A stretch of 64,000 bases of DNA, taken from positions 120,647 to 184,646 of the forward strand of contig JAIOYF010000008.1 of assembly GCA_021741245.1 (NCBI GenBank). Reading direction: 5' to 3'. Source of the DNA: Paracoccaceae bacterium (GTDB taxonomy: Bacteria > Pseudomonadota > Alphaproteobacteria > Rhodobacterales > Rhodobacteraceae). Each line of letters starts with the position of its first letter. Position 1 is the stretch's first letter. Made by a program: the position numbers and the translations under genes. This document shows, piece by piece, positions 17,074-28,781 of this stretch. The notes beneath the pieces are model-generated. The model had not been told where the DNA came from, made no database searches, and saw only the letters and a program-made list of their open reading frames with translations.

Positions 17074-18209
17074 GCTTTCACCAGCGCTGCGGTGGCAAGG
17101 GCGGCAATGCCCTCTTCGCGGCCCGTAAAGCCCAGCTTCTCGGAGGTGGTGGCCTTGACGCTGATGGCATCGACGGGAACTTGCATGATCTGCGCCAAGG
17201 CCGCGCGCATCGCGGCCTGATGCGGGCCGATTTTCGGACGCTCACAAATCAGGGTTACATCGCAATTGGCAAGACGATAGCCCCGTGCCGCGACGCGCTC
17301 CATCGCGTGGCGCAAGAAGATATGGCTTTCCGCGCCCTTCCACTGTGGGTCCGAAGGCGGGAAATGCACCCCGATGTCGCCTTCGGCCAAAGCACCATAA
17401 AGGGCATCGGTCAAGGCATGCATGCCAACATCGGCGTCTGAATGACCCAAAAGCGCGTGGCTGTGGGGCAGGCGAACCCCGCAAAGCCAGATATGATCCC
17501 CTTGGGTAAAGGCATGCACGTCAAAGCCATTGCCCAGACGAATGTCCATCTCGCGTCCTTTCAAGATGTGTTCGGCACGGGCAAAATCGCCAGCAAAGGT
17601 GAGTTTGAGGTTGTCTTCATCCCCCTGAACAATCGCAACCATATGTCCGGCCCACCGGGCCACCTCTACATCATCGGCTGCCCCGCCGGGATGGGCCAGA
17701 TGTGCAGCCAGAATGGCATCAAAGCGAAAGCCTTGGGGGGTTTGGGCGCGCCACAGGCCGGTGCGATCCGCCGTGCCCACAACCTGCCCCTGATCGCCCC
17801 GCCAAAGCGCATCGGTGACGGGCAGGGCAGGGGCCGCGCCAACCGCGTAATCCAAGGCGTCCAGCACGTCGCGGATGACCTGTGCCGCCACCAAAGGGCG
17901 GGCCCCATCATGGATCAGAACCTTTTCAACGCCGCACCCTTCCAACTCGCGCAGGGCCGCCAGAACTGAGGCCGCGCGGCTGTCACCGCCATGCACGATC
18001 TGCAGCTTTGGCCAGATATCTTGCAAGGCAAGCGCACGGGCGCGGTCATCGGGATGAATGGCGACCACGATGTGATCGACCACGTCGCAAAAAGCCCCGA
18101 TCGAATGGGCCAGAACCGTGCGACCCCCCAAGGGGTGCCATTGTTTTGGCAGCCCCGCTCCGGCACGGGTGCCCCGACCTGCGGCAACGATGATTGCGGC
18201 TGTTTTCAT
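17070..18209 (-). CDS. ispDF: Bifunctional IspD/IspF (MEP isoprenoid pathway)
   Basis: A 379-residue fusion. Residues 1-219 are 2-C-methyl-D-erythritol 4-phosphate cytidylyltransferase ([33 protein letters not shown]). Residues 221-379 are 2-C-methyl-D-erythritol 2,4-cyclodiphosphate synthase ([41 protein letters not shown]). The fusion of these non-consecutive steps is characteristic of several alphaproteobacteria and epsilonproteobacteria. The ATG at 18209 follows GGAGGTGG; an ATG 24 bases further up adds a non-conserved tail. It heads the unit with pgpA and pncC and is divergent from dusB. Confidence 0.97.
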   Translation of the reverse strand: MKTAAIIVAAGRGTRAGAGLPKQWHPLGGRTVLAHSIGAFCDVVDHIVVAIHPDDRARALALQDIWPKLQIVHGGDSRAASVLAALRELEGCGVEKVLIHDGARPLVAAQVIRDVLDALDYAVGAAPALPVTDALWRGDQGQVVGTADRTGLWRAQTPQGFRFDAILAAHLAHPGGAADDVEVARWAGHMVAIVQGDEDNLKLTFAGDFARAEHILKGREMDIRLGNGFDVHAFTQGDHIWLCGVRLPHSHALLGHSDADVGMHALTDALYGALAEGDIGVHFPPSDPQWKGAESHIFLRHAMERVAARGYRLANCDVTLICERPKIGPHQAAMRAALAQIMQVPVDAISVKATTSEKLGFTGREEGIAALATAALVKA

Positions 18210-18390
18210 GCGGCCACCTCCGTCGCTGTGCATAGATCAGGGGGAAGGTTTGCGCAACTTGGGCAAATATCAATCGAATGTGCACAAAAAATGGGCATTG
18301 CATGTTTTTCAGCCATATCTATGCCCTGTCAGATTTGTTATCCACCCAGTGCAGGGTTATCTGATCCCTGTGCGCACAAGGAATAGGCAA

Positions 18391-19367
<977 letters not shown>

Positions 19368-19371
<4 letters not shown>

Positions 19372-20462
19372 CGCCCTATCGTTTGCCATATCCTGTGCCG
19401 GGGGTCATTTGGGCCTCGCTTCCCATTCCTGCCTTGTTGATTGGCCCGGATATGCGCGTATTCGAGGTCAATCCGGCAGGTGAGATTTTCCTCAACGTCT
19501 CCAGCAAAAGCTTGATGGGCCAACCCGCCTTTGACCGCCTTGCCATTGACGCCCCGATAGAAGAGGCCTTTGCCCGGGCCCGCGCCAATCAGTCGCCCAT
19601 TTTTATCAATGATGTGGATGTCAGCACCGGGGAACGTGCACCGACCCAGTGCAACATCCAGATCGCGCCCATGCATGACAATTCGGATTACATCATGCTG
19701 TTGATCGCCCCGCGCGATATCGCCGATCGACTTGGCCGGTCCATGAGTGTGAAGTCCGCAGCGAAATCGGCCATCGGAATGGCCGAGATGCTGGCGCATG
19801 AGATCAAGAACCCGCTGGCAGGCATTTCGGGGGCGGCACAGCTGATCTCGATGAACGCCAATGCCGAAGACCGCGAGTTGACGGACCTGATCGTGGAAGA
19901 AACCCGCAGGATCGTGAAATTGTTGGATCAGGTCGAACAGTTTGGCAATTTGCGAAAGCCTGATCGCCGCGCGGTCAACATCCACGACGCCCTTGATAGG
20001 GCGCGCAAATCCGCGCTTGTTGGGTTTGCTGCGCATATGACCATCGTCGAGGATTACGACCCGTCGCTTCCCCCCACGTTTGCCGATCCTGACCAATTGA
20101 TGCAGGTCTTTTTGAACCTGATCAAGAACGCAGCCGAGGCGTGTCGGACAACGGGCAGCACGATCCGCCTGCACACCTATTACGATCTGTCGCTGCGCTT
20201 GCGGCGCAAGAATGGCGGGCCATCGGTTCTGCCGCTGAATATTGAAATCATCGATGATGGTCCTGGGCTTCCACCCGAGATCGCGACAGATATTTTTGAA
20301 CCCTTCGTCTCGGGGCGCGAGAACGGCACGGGCCTTGGCCTCGCACTCGTCTCGAAAATCATTTCGGATCATGAAGGGTGGGTGCAGGTCGACTCTGTTC
20401 CCGGGCGCACGGTGTTTCGTGTGTCTTTGCCCGTCGCACCAAAGAAAATGGAGGCAGACTGA
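19368..20462 (+). CDS. ntrB: Nitrogen-regulation sensor kinase NtrB
   Basis: A 364-residue cytosolic histidine kinase. It has an N-terminal PAS-like domain ([20 protein letters not shown]), an H-box with the phosphorylated histidine in [17 protein letters not shown], an N-box [11 protein letters not shown], and G-boxes [11 protein letters not shown] and GTGLGLALV. It lacks membrane helices, as expected of NtrB, which reads nitrogen status through PII proteins. It overlaps dusB by ATGA and ntrC by one base (TGATG). Confidence 0.96.
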
Positions 20463-21829
20463 TGGACGGCACTGTTCTGGTTGCAGACGACGACCGCACG
20501 ATCCGGACCGTTCTGACACAGGCGTTGACGCGGGCGGGGTGCAAGGTGCACGCCACCTCATCGCTCATGACGCTGATGCGTTGGGTAGAAGAGGGCAAGG
20601 GCGATCTGGTGATTTCAGATGTCATCATGCCCGATGGCAATGGCCTCGACGCCTTGCCGCGCATCGGCAAGATGCGCCCCGGCCTGCCTGTGATTGTGAT
20701 TTCGGCGCAAAACACCATCATGACCGCCATTCAGGCCGCCGAGGCCGAGGCCTATGACTATTTGCCAAAGCCGTTTGATCTGCCGGACCTGATGAAACGA
20801 TCGGCCCGCGCATTGGAGCAAAAGCGGCGCACATCCAAGGTGGCCCCTGTGGTGATCCGCGATCCGGGCGACGATCTTCCGCTTGTCGGGCGCACCTCTG
20901 CCATGCAGGCGCTTTATCGGCTGGTTGCCCGCGTGATGAACACCGATCTTTCGGTTCTTTTGACGGGGGAAAGTGGCACGGGTAAAAGCCTGATTGCAAA
21001 GGCGATCCATGATTTCTCGGATCGGAGGACGCAGCCTTTTGTCGTGGCCCAATCATCAGACCTGTCAGGGATGGATGGCCCCTCGACCTTGCTGGCCCGG
21101 TCCAAGAGCGGGAGCCTCGTGTTTGACGAAGTCGCCGATTATGATGATGAGGCACAGGCACGGATTGTGCGGATGCTTGATGTGATGGGCGACAATGCAC
21201 CGCGGATCATGGCGACCAGTCAGGTCGACCTTTCGGCACGGATGGAGGCAGGACTGTTCCGCCAAGACCTGTTCTATCGCCTGTCGGGTGTGACGCTGCA
21301 TGTGCCCGCCTTGCGCGAGCGGGTGGATGACATTCCCTTGCTTGCAGATCACTTCCTGGCCAAGGGCGAACGCGATTTTGGCAATGTGCGGCGGCTGTCG
21401 AATGATGCGCGCGATATGGTGCGTGGCTATAGCTGGCCGGGCAATGTGCGGCAGCTGGAAAATACCCTGCGCCGTTTGCAAGTCACCTCGTCCGAGACGG
21501 AAATTACCAAGATTGAGGTCGAATCAGTTCTGGGCAATCAGCCCGCGATGGAGCCATTGAAGGGCGGGGGCGAGAATGAAAAGCTGTCCGCCTCTGTCGC
21601 GCGGCATCTGAAGAGGTATTTTGATCTGCACGGCGGACAATTGCCACCCAACGGGGTTTACCAGAGGATTCTGCGCGAAGTAGAGATGCCGCTTATAGAA
21701 ATTGCCTTGGATGCCACGGCTGGCAATCAAGCAAAATGTGCCGATTTGCTGGGCATCAACCGCAATACCTTGCGTAAGAAGATCACCGACCTCGATATCC
21801 GCGTGACTCGGAGGCGCAAGCTGATGTAA
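20462..21829 (+). CDS. ntrC: Nitrogen-regulation response regulator NtrC (GAFTGA loop missing)
   Basis: A 455-residue regulator with a receiver domain (phosphoacceptor Asp53 in ISDVIMPDG), an AAA+ domain with intact Walker A (GESGTGKS, 169-176) and Walker B Asp-Glu (SLVFDEV, 222-223), and a Fis-type C-terminal helix-turn-helix ([16 protein letters not shown]). The stretch between them that in sigma54 activators carries GAFTGA (about residues 195-218) is shortened and has no such motif. This agrees with Rhodobacter capsulatus NtrC, known to act with the housekeeping sigma factor. Forms an operon with dusB and ntrB. Confidence 0.96.
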   Translation: MDGTVLVADDDRTIRTVLTQALTRAGCKVHATSSLMTLMRWVEEGKGDLVISDVIMPDGNGLDALPRIGKMRPGLPVIVISAQNTIMTAIQAAEAEAYDYLPKPFDLPDLMKRSARALEQKRRTSKVAPVVIRDPGDDLPLVGRTSAMQALYRLVARVMNTDLSVLLTGESGTGKSLIAKAIHDFSDRRTQPFVVAQSSDLSGMDGPSTLLARSKSGSLVFDEVADYDDEAQARIVRMLDVMGDNAPRIMATSQVDLSARMEAGLFRQDLFYRLSGVTLHVPALRERVDDIPLLADHFLAKGERDFGNVRRLSNDARDMVRGYSWPGNVRQLENTLRRLQVTSSETEITKIEVESVLGNQPAMEPLKGGGENEKLSASVARHLKRYFDLHGGQLPPNGVYQRILREVEMPLIEIALDATAGNQAKCADLLGINRNTLRKKITDLDIRVTRRRKLM

Positions 21830-21929
21830 AACCGCAACATCAAGCGTGTCCTCTGTGCCCTATGGCGCAGCGGGCACAAGATGTGGCGGTTTGGGGACAG
21901 GATTTGTGCCCTGACATCGGGGGTGGTGT

Positions 21930-24206
21930 TTGGTTCAGCGAGGGTTTCGCACAGCGGCGGGCAGCATAGCCTGGGATCGTCTTGCACGATTGCGGCGGAC
22001 GCGGCGTGTACAAACGGCGACGACCTTTGGTTTGGTTTTTCTGGGCCCGCTTTTGGCTGTGGCGACGTTTCTGACCTTGGGTCCGTTTTCCCAAGGTGCA
22101 AGCAGTCCTGCCTTGCGTTTGGTCCTGCTGTCTGACCTTGTCTATATCCTGATTTTGGCGGCTCTAGTGCTGGGCCGGGTGGCGCGCATCGTGGCGGACC
22201 GCCGCAGTCAATCTGCCGGGTCACGGTTGCATTTGCGCCTGTCCGGGGTCTTTGCCCTCGTCGCGCTTGTGCCCACGGTGCTGGTTGCTGTCTTCGCCGT
22301 CTTGACGGTGAACATCGGGCTTGAGGGTTGGTTTTCCGACAGGGTTCGGTCGGTTGTGGGAACGTCGCTTTCGGCGGCAGAGGCCTATGAAAAGCAAAGC
22401 CGTGAAGACCTTTTGCAAGATGCGACGGCGCTTGCCGCCTATTTGAACGTGGCCAAGCAATCGACGTTTTTCTTGCGTGATGATCAGCTGCGCCCGTTGT
22501 TGACCCAAGGCCAGACGGCGGTTCAGCGGGGGCTGAAGGAAGCCTTCTTGATTGATGGGGTTGGCACCTTGATGACGCGGGGCGAACGCTCGTATCTGTT
22601 TGATTTTGAGCAGCCTTCGCAGACCGTCCTTGACGCCGCCCGCGATCAGGGGCCGCAGGTGGTTGAAGATTGGGCCAACAATGAATTTCGCGCCCTTGTC
22701 CACCTTGAGGCCTATGCCGACAGGTATCTTTATGTCAGCCGCGAGGTGGATGGCGAATTGCTGTCCCTTTTGGATGATACCAAAGAAACCGTGCGGCTTT
22801 ACAATCAGTTGGAATCCGAACGCGGCCGGGTTTTGTTCAACTTTGGTCTGATCTACCTTGGTTTTGCGATCATCTTGATCCTTGCGGCGACGTGGCTGGG
22901 CCTGTGGTTCGCAGAACGGCTCAGCCGGCCTGTCGGACGCTTGGCGGGGGCCGCACAGCGGGTCGGCGGCGGGGATCTTGATGTGCAGGTCACCGAGGAA
23001 GAGGGCGATGATGAAATCGCCATGCTGGGGCGGTTGTTCAACCAGATGACCCGCCAGTTGAAAGGCCAGCGTGAGGCGCTTTTGGATGGCCACCGCCAGA
23101 CCGAACGCCGCCGCCGCCTGTTCGATTCTGTGCTGTCGAACGTGACTGCAGGGGTGATCGGCCTGAACTCCGAAGGTCGGGTGGATTTCGTCAACCGCGC
23201 GGCAGAGCGCCTGCTTGATATGACCAACGGTGGCACCGATGTGGAATTGGCGGAATCGGTGCCCGAGTTTTCGCCCCTTTTTGACCGTCTGCGCGAGGCA
23301 GGGATGCCGGCGCTGCAAGAAGAAGTCCGCCTGACCCGCAAGGGCAAGCTGGAAAGCCTCTTGGTCCGCATGTCGGTGCGTCGGAACGACACCGGGCGGC
23401 TTGAGGGTTATGTGGTGGCCTTTGACGATGTGACCGATCTGGTCAGCGCGCAGCGGATGGCCGCTTGGGGGGATGTGGCACGGCGCATCGCACATGAGAT
23501 CAAGAACCCGCTGACGCCCATTGCGCTTTCAGCCGAGCGGATCAAACGCAAATTCCGCTCGCAGGTCGCGGAACCCGAAGATCTGGAGCAATACACCGAT
23601 GTGATCGTGCGCCAGACCAATGATCTGCGCCGGATCGTTGACGAATTCTCAAAATTCGCCCGGATGCCCGAACCTGATCGCCGCGAGACCGACCTGTGCC
23701 ACATTTTGAAAGACGCCATTACATTGCAAGAAAGTGGCCAACCGGGGGTTCACTTTGCATCACAGTTGCCACCGGGGCCGCAACTGATGGAACTGGATGG
23801 GACAATGATTTCCCAAGCGCTCACCAATCTGATCAAGAACGCAGGCGAAGCCATTGAAACATTGCAAGAAAAGCATCCTGAGCAGATTGTTTCCCCAGAA
23901 ATTCGTATTGAAATGCAGGCCGATGAGACCGAAGCCGTCATCCGGATCATGGACAATGGCATCGGCCTGCCGCCGGATCGGGCCCGGCTGTTTGAGCCCT
24001 ATGTGACGACGCGGGAAAAGGGCACGGGTCTGGGCCTGCCGATTGTCAAAAAGATCATCGAAGAACATGGCGGGACGCTGGCATTGCTGGACGCCCCGAT
24101 TTTTGAAGGCAATTCCCACGCGGGGGCCATGGCAGAGATCCGTCTGCCGCGACTTGGCCGCAAGCGCGGGCGTAACAACATGGCCAGTGTAGGCCAGGGA
24201 GGCTGA
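21930..24206 (+). CDS. ntrY: Membrane sensor kinase NtrY
   Basis: A 758-residue histidine kinase. Transmembrane helices lie near residues 32-90 and 300-320, enclosing a periplasmic/extracytoplasmic part. A HAMP segment (RLSRPVGRLAGAAQRVGGGDLDVQV), a PAS domain (VLSNVTAGVIGLNSEGRVDFVN), an H-box ([22 protein letters not shown]) and ATPase G-boxes (DNGIGLPPD, GTGLGLPIV) follow. It partners NtrX. The TTG at 21930 is the furthest-upstream start after an in-frame stop, with GGGGGTGG just before it. The 100-base gap from ntrC could hold its own promoter. Confidence 0.94.
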   Translation: MVQRGFRTAAGSIAWDRLARLRRTRRVQTATTFGLVFLGPLLAVATFLTLGPFSQGASSPALRLVLLSDLVYILILAALVLGRVARIVADRRSQSAGSRLHLRLSGVFALVALVPTVLVAVFAVLTVNIGLEGWFSDRVRSVVGTSLSAAEAYEKQSREDLLQDATALAAYLNVAKQSTFFLRDDQLRPLLTQGQTAVQRGLKEAFLIDGVGTLMTRGERSYLFDFEQPSQTVLDAARDQGPQVVEDWANNEFRALVHLEAYADRYLYVSREVDGELLSLLDDTKETVRLYNQLESERGRVLFNFGLIYLGFAIILILAATWLGLWFAERLSRPVGRLAGAAQRVGGGDLDVQVTEEEGDDEIAMLGRLFNQMTRQLKGQREALLDGHRQTERRRRLFDSVLSNVTAGVIGLNSEGRVDFVNRAAERLLDMTNGGTDVELAESVPEFSPLFDRLREAGMPALQEEVRLTRKGKLESLLVRMSVRRNDTGRLEGYVVAFDDVTDLVSAQRMAAWGDVARRIAHEIKNPLTPIALSAERIKRKFRSQVAEPEDLEQYTDVIVRQTNDLRRIVDEFSKFARMPEPDRRETDLCHILKDAITLQESGQPGVHFASQLPPGPQLMELDGTMISQALTNLIKNAGEAIETLQEKHPEQIVSPEIRIEMQADETEAVIRIMDNGIGLPPDRARLFEPYVTTREKGTGLGLPIVKKIIEEHGGTLALLDAPIFEGNSHAGAMAEIRLPRLGRKRGRNNMASVGQGG

Positions 24207-24207
24207 T

Positions 24208-25629
24208 ATGAGTATTTTGATCGTAGACGACGAAAAAGACATTCGCGAACTGATCGGCGATATTTTGAAGGACGAGGGCTATACCACCCGTCTTGCAGGG
24301 AATTCCGATGATTGCATGGCCGAGATCAACGCCGATCCGCCATCGCTGATGATCCTTGATATCTGGCTGAAGGACAGCCGGATGGATGGGATCGACATCC
24401 TTAAGACCGTCAAGCGGGACAATCCTGACATTCCGGTCGTGATCATCTCGGGTCATGGCAATATCGAGATTGCGGTCGCCGCGATCAAACAAGGTGCCTA
24501 TGACTTTATCGAAAAGCCCTTCAACATTGACCAATTGATGGTCGTGGTCAGTCGGGCCATGGAAACCAGCCGCCTGCGCCGCGAGAATGCCGATCTGCGC
24601 CGCCGCGATGTTTCAAGCTCCGAGATGCTGGGATCATCACAGGCCTTTCGCGCGCTGAAGGCACAGTTGGAAAAGGTGACCAAATCGAACGGGCGGGTGA
24701 TGCTGACCGGGCCCTCGGGAAGCGGCAAGGAAATGGCGGCGCGGTTCATCCATACCAATTCCGCACGCGGATCAGCCCCCTTTATCTCGGTCTCCTCTGC
24801 GACGGTGGAACCTGACCGGATGGAAGAGGTGCTGTTTGGCCGCGAAACCACCGAGCGCGGGGTGGAAAAGGGCCTGTTGGAACAGGCGCATGGCGGGGTT
24901 GTCTATCTGGACGAAGTGGCCGACATGCCGGTTGGAACGCAGTCCAAGATCTTGCGTGTGCTGACCGAACAGCAATTCACCCGCTCAGGTGGGACAGACA
25001 AGGTTCGCGTCGATCTGCGCGTGATTTCCTCCACCACGCGGGACCTGCGGGCCGAAATTGCTGCCGGGCGTTTTCGGCAAGAGCTTTATGATCGCCTGAA
25101 CGTGGTGCCGATTGCCGTGCCCAGTCTGGAAGAACGGCGCGAAGATATCCCCGAACTTACCGCCCATTTCATCGAGATGTTCCACCGCTCGCAGGGGTTG
25201 CCGCTGCGCAGCCTGACGTCAGAGGCGGAGGCGATGTTGCAGACCTCGGCCTGGCCCGGAAACGTTCGCCAGTTGCGCAATGTGATTGAGCGCGTGTTGA
25301 TCCTTGGCGATGGTTCCGGCCCGATTGAGGCGACGGAACTGCCGGGTCAAGAGGCCCCGTCGGATGGCACGGGTCGGCTGGTTCTGGGCGGGGCGATGGC
25401 GACCTTGCCCCTGCGTGAGGCGCGCGAGGTCTTTGAGCGTGAATATCTTCTGACCCAGATCAACCGTTTTGGCGGCAATATCAGCCGAACCGCGAATTTT
25501 GTAGGGATGGAACGCAGTGCCTTGCATCGGAAGTTGAAATCGCTGGGCGTGGTCACCGCCTCAAAAACCGGGGCAAGGATTGCGCGACTGGATGACGATA
25601 TGGACGATATGGAGGATGAGGACGCATAA
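24208..25629 (+). CDS. ntrX: Response regulator NtrX (no GAFTGA loop)
   Basis: A 473-residue regulator: receiver with Asp51 (LMILDIWLKDSRMDG), AAA+ domain with Walker A GPSGSGKE (168-175) and Walker B VVYLDEVADMP, and a Fis-type C-terminal helix-turn-helix (SRTANFVGMERSALHRKL). At the place of GAFTGA the sequence reads FGRETTERGVEKG, so the sigma54-contact loop is not conserved. It starts one base after the ntrY stop. It ends in an acidic tail (DDDMDDMEDEDA). NtrYX in this group affects nitrogen, redox and respiratory control. Confidence 0.95.
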   Translation: MSILIVDDEKDIRELIGDILKDEGYTTRLAGNSDDCMAEINADPPSLMILDIWLKDSRMDGIDILKTVKRDNPDIPVVIISGHGNIEIAVAAIKQGAYDFIEKPFNIDQLMVVVSRAMETSRLRRENADLRRRDVSSSEMLGSSQAFRALKAQLEKVTKSNGRVMLTGPSGSGKEMAARFIHTNSARGSAPFISVSSATVEPDRMEEVLFGRETTERGVEKGLLEQAHGGVVYLDEVADMPVGTQSKILRVLTEQQFTRSGGTDKVRVDLRVISSTTRDLRAEIAAGRFRQELYDRLNVVPIAVPSLEERREDIPELTAHFIEMFHRSQGLPLRSLTSEAEAMLQTSAWPGNVRQLRNVIERVLILGDGSGPIEATELPGQEAPSDGTGRLVLGGAMATLPLREAREVFEREYLLTQINRFGGNISRTANFVGMERSALHRKLKSLGVVTASKTGARIARLDDDMDDMEDEDA

Positions 25630-25735
25630 GAATGACCACAGGTCATGCGGGCAGGCTGCGCATAATCCGTTTGACCACCCCTGCGCGTTCTGCGAAGACA
25701 GCCTCCTTGCAATGGGTGCGAGAGGCGGCTGAACC

Positions 25736-27112
25736 ATGAAGGTTATCATCTGCGGCGCGGGTCAGGTTGGCTGGCAGATCGCGCGTCAGCTTTCGTCCGA
25801 GCGCAATGATGTCACGGTGGTGGATTTCAACGCCGATCTGGTGCGCCGTGCGACCGATACGCTGGATGTTCAGGGAATTGTGGGCTTTGCCTCATACCCT
25901 GATGTGCTGGAGCGGGCAGGGGCGCGGGACGCTGATCTGATCATCGCGGCCACCCATTCGGATGAGGTGAACATGGTCACCTGTCAGGTGGCCCATTCGG
26001 TGTTTTCCGTGCCTCGCAAAATCGCCCGTTTGCGCGCGCAAAGCTATCTGGATGCGATCTATTCCGACCTCTATCGTCGCGATCACTTGCCGATTGACGT
26101 GGTGATCAGCCCGGAACGAGAGGTGGCCGAGGCTGCCTTGCAACGCCTTGCTGCACCCGCGACGTTTGACACCGAAAGTTTCATGCTGGGGCGCGCACAG
26201 CTTTTGGGCATCGCCCTGGATGATGATTGCCCCGTTCTCAACACCCCGCTTCGTCAGTTGAACGAGCTGTTTCCGACCCTTCGCGCAATCGTGGTTGGGG
26301 TGCGGCGCGAAGGCCGCCTGTTTGCGCCCGAACCGGGCGATCAGCTTTTCGCGGGCGACCAGATCTATGTGTTCAGCCATTCCGAAGACATCAACCGCTC
26401 GCTTGAGATTTTTGGCAAGCGCACAAAAAAGCAAGAACGCATCGTCATCATTGGCGGCGGCAACGTTGGCCTTGGGGTGGCGCGGGCGCTTGAGGCGCGG
26501 TCTGACCGTGTGCGCGCCAAGATCATCGAAAAGAACCGGGCTGTCGCTGAACGGGCGGCTGACAGTCTGGAACGCACAATCGTTCTGCATGGCGACGGCA
26601 TGGACATGGACCTGCTGACCGAAGCCGCGATTGAACGTGCGGATGCTGTTTTGGCCGTGACGGATGACGACAAGACCAACCTTTTGGTGGCTGTGCGGGC
26701 CAAACAGGCCGGATGCCAGATGTCGATTGCGCTGGTGAACGATCCCACGCTTGCGCCCTTGATGGGTCCCTTGGACATCGACGCCTACATCAACCCGCGG
26801 GCCACGACGGTGTCGTCGATCTTGCGCCACATCCGGCATGGGCGTGTGCAGGCGATTTATTCGCTGGGCGATGCCGAGGCCGAGTTGATCGAGGCACAGA
26901 TTCTGTCCACCAGCCCGATGGCGGGGCGCCTGATCCGCGAGATCGAGTTCCCCGAGGGCGTTTTGGTGGGCGCGGTGATGAAGGGTGACAAGGTTGTCAA
27001 ACCCACGGGCGATCTGCGGGTGGAGGCGGGCGATGTGATCGCGCTGTTCGCCATGGCCAAGGACGTGCGGGAAGTGGAGCGCCTGCTTCAGGTCTCCATC
27101 GACTTTTTCTGA
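25736..27112 (+). CDS. trkA: Trk potassium uptake regulatory subunit TrkA
   Basis: A 458-residue cytoplasmic protein made of two RCK units, each with a Rossmann NAD-binding start (KVIICGAGQVGWQIA and RIVIIGGGNVGLGVA) and a TrkA-C domain. It gates the membrane subunit TrkH with NAD(H)/ATP. The last codon overlaps the start of trkH by one base (TGATG), giving a coupled pair. It lies 106 bases after ntrX, so it may belong to the same transcript. Confidence 0.97.
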   Translation: MKVIICGAGQVGWQIARQLSSERNDVTVVDFNADLVRRATDTLDVQGIVGFASYPDVLERAGARDADLIIAATHSDEVNMVTCQVAHSVFSVPRKIARLRAQSYLDAIYSDLYRRDHLPIDVVISPEREVAEAALQRLAAPATFDTESFMLGRAQLLGIALDDDCPVLNTPLRQLNELFPTLRAIVVGVRREGRLFAPEPGDQLFAGDQIYVFSHSEDINRSLEIFGKRTKKQERIVIIGGGNVGLGVARALEARSDRVRAKIIEKNRAVAERAADSLERTIVLHGDGMDMDLLTEAAIERADAVLAVTDDDKTNLLVAVRAKQAGCQMSIALVNDPTLAPLMGPLDIDAYINPRATTVSSILRHIRHGRVQAIYSLGDAEAELIEAQILSTSPMAGRLIREIEFPEGVLVGAVMKGDKVVKPTGDLRVEAGDVIALFAMAKDVREVERLLQVSIDFF

Positions 27113-28632
27113 TGCGCGACAGGCTGTTGACCACACCGCTTTTGGTGATCCTTGGGATGATCGCGGGCCTTTCGATGTTTATCCCTGCGGCCCATGCGAC
27201 CATCAACAATCACCATTCGGTCGCGCAGTCGTTTTTGTATTCCGGGCTGATCGTTTTGATCATCACCGGACTGATTTCCATCGCGACGGCAAATTGGCGT
27301 CCGCGCAATGTGGTGCGCAGTCAGTTGGCATCCTTGGTCGGCGCCTACGCGATCTTGCCAATCGTTTTTGCCCTGCCTTTGACACAGGCGCTGCCAGACA
27401 CCAGCTTTGTCAACGCATGGTTTGAAATGGTGTCATGCTTCACCACCACCGGGGGCACGGTCTATGATGCGCCGGGGCGGCTGGTCAGCTCTTTGCATCT
27501 GTGGCGGTCGTTGGTCGGCTGGATGGGGGGGCTTTTTACCCTCGTGGCCGCCACGGCGATCTTGGCCCCCATGAACCTTGGCGGGGTCGAGGTTTTGTCG
27601 GGTCGCGCGCCGGGGCGGGGCGCAGATGGCCTTAGCCAGATCACACGCGTGGCAGACCCCTCACAACGGTTTTTGCGTTATACGCTGTTGTTGTTCCCCG
27701 TCTATTTGGCACTTACGCTGTCTTTGTGGCTTTTCTTGATGATCGCGGGCGAGGTGAATATCGTGGCGCTGGTGCATGCCATGGGCACGTTGTCGACATC
27801 GGGCATCGGAATGGAGGGCGATCTGGAAATCTTGCGCAGCGGGCTTGTGGGCGAGGCGTTGATTTTCATGTTCTTGGTCGTGTCCATCACGCGACGGTCC
27901 TTTCCGGGAACCCGGCTTGTGGCCTCACAAGGGCCGTTGCATCGCGACCCAGAGGTGCGTTTGGCCGTATTCCTTGTGGCGGTGGTGACGGTGATCTTGG
28001 TGCTGCGGCATTGGATTGCGGCCATTGAGGTTGATCGCACCTCGGATCTTGGATCGGTCCTGCGGTCGGTTTGGGGCACGCTGTTCACCGCGCTCAGCTT
28101 TCTGACCACGACAGGTTTTCAATCGGGCGAATGGGGCGCGGCACGGGCATGGTCAGGCCTTTCCAGCCCGGGACTGATTCTTGCGGGTCTTGCCATCATC
28201 GGTGGCGGCGTTGCAACCACGGCGGGAGGTGTAAAGCTGTTGCGGGTCTATGCGCTGTTTCGTCATGGTGAGCGAGAGTTGGAACGTTTGATCCACCCAT
28301 CCTCTATTGGCGGATCGGGGCAACAGGCCCGTAGGTTGCGGCGTGAAGGGGCCTATTTTGCATGGCTTTTCTTTATGTTGTTCGCCTTGTCCATCGCGGT
28401 CACTGGGGCTGTGCTCGCGCTCTTGGGGTTGGATTTTGAGCCTGCTTTGGTTTTGACGATTTCGGCCTTGACCACGACGGGCCAATTGGCCGATGTCGCG
28501 GCGGCAGCCCCCATCCGCTATGTGGAATTGGGAAGTGCGGAAAAGGTCGTGTTGGCCTTTGCGATGGTCGTTGGACGCTTGGAAACACTTGCAATTTTGG
28601 CGCTTTTGTCACCGGCAAGCTGGCAACGGTGA
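27112..28632 (+). CDS. trkH: Trk potassium uptake membrane subunit TrkH
   Basis: A 506-residue channel-like membrane protein with four pore-loop repeats visible as glycine-containing filters: FTTTGGTVYD, LSTSGIGMEG, LTTTGFQSGE and LTTTGQLAD, each after a hydrophobic helix. Together with TrkA it imports K+. The second half has the VATTAGGVKLLRVYAL helix pair typical of TrkH/KtrB. Overlaps trkA by one base. Confidence 0.96.
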   Translation: MRDRLLTTPLLVILGMIAGLSMFIPAAHATINNHHSVAQSFLYSGLIVLIITGLISIATANWRPRNVVRSQLASLVGAYAILPIVFALPLTQALPDTSFVNAWFEMVSCFTTTGGTVYDAPGRLVSSLHLWRSLVGWMGGLFTLVAATAILAPMNLGGVEVLSGRAPGRGADGLSQITRVADPSQRFLRYTLLLFPVYLALTLSLWLFLMIAGEVNIVALVHAMGTLSTSGIGMEGDLEILRSGLVGEALIFMFLVVSITRRSFPGTRLVASQGPLHRDPEVRLAVFLVAVVTVILVLRHWIAAIEVDRTSDLGSVLRSVWGTLFTALSFLTTTGFQSGEWGAARAWSGLSSPGLILAGLAIIGGGVATTAGGVKLLRVYALFRHGERELERLIHPSSIGGSGQQARRLRREGAYFAWLFFMLFALSIAVTGAVLALLGLDFEPALVLTISALTTTGQLADVAAAAPIRYVELGSAEKVVLAFAMVVGRLETLAILALLSPASWQR

Positions 28633-28781
28633 TCGACATTCGCAGCTTTTGATCCCTAACGGATTGTTTTTTGGGCTGGAATGTCCTGCATTCCCCCTTC
28701 ATACTTGAAAACAATGCGCCACCGGCAGGGAATAAGCCGAGGGACAGGGGTGAAACGCGCAAGAACAAAGGCAAAAAAAAC

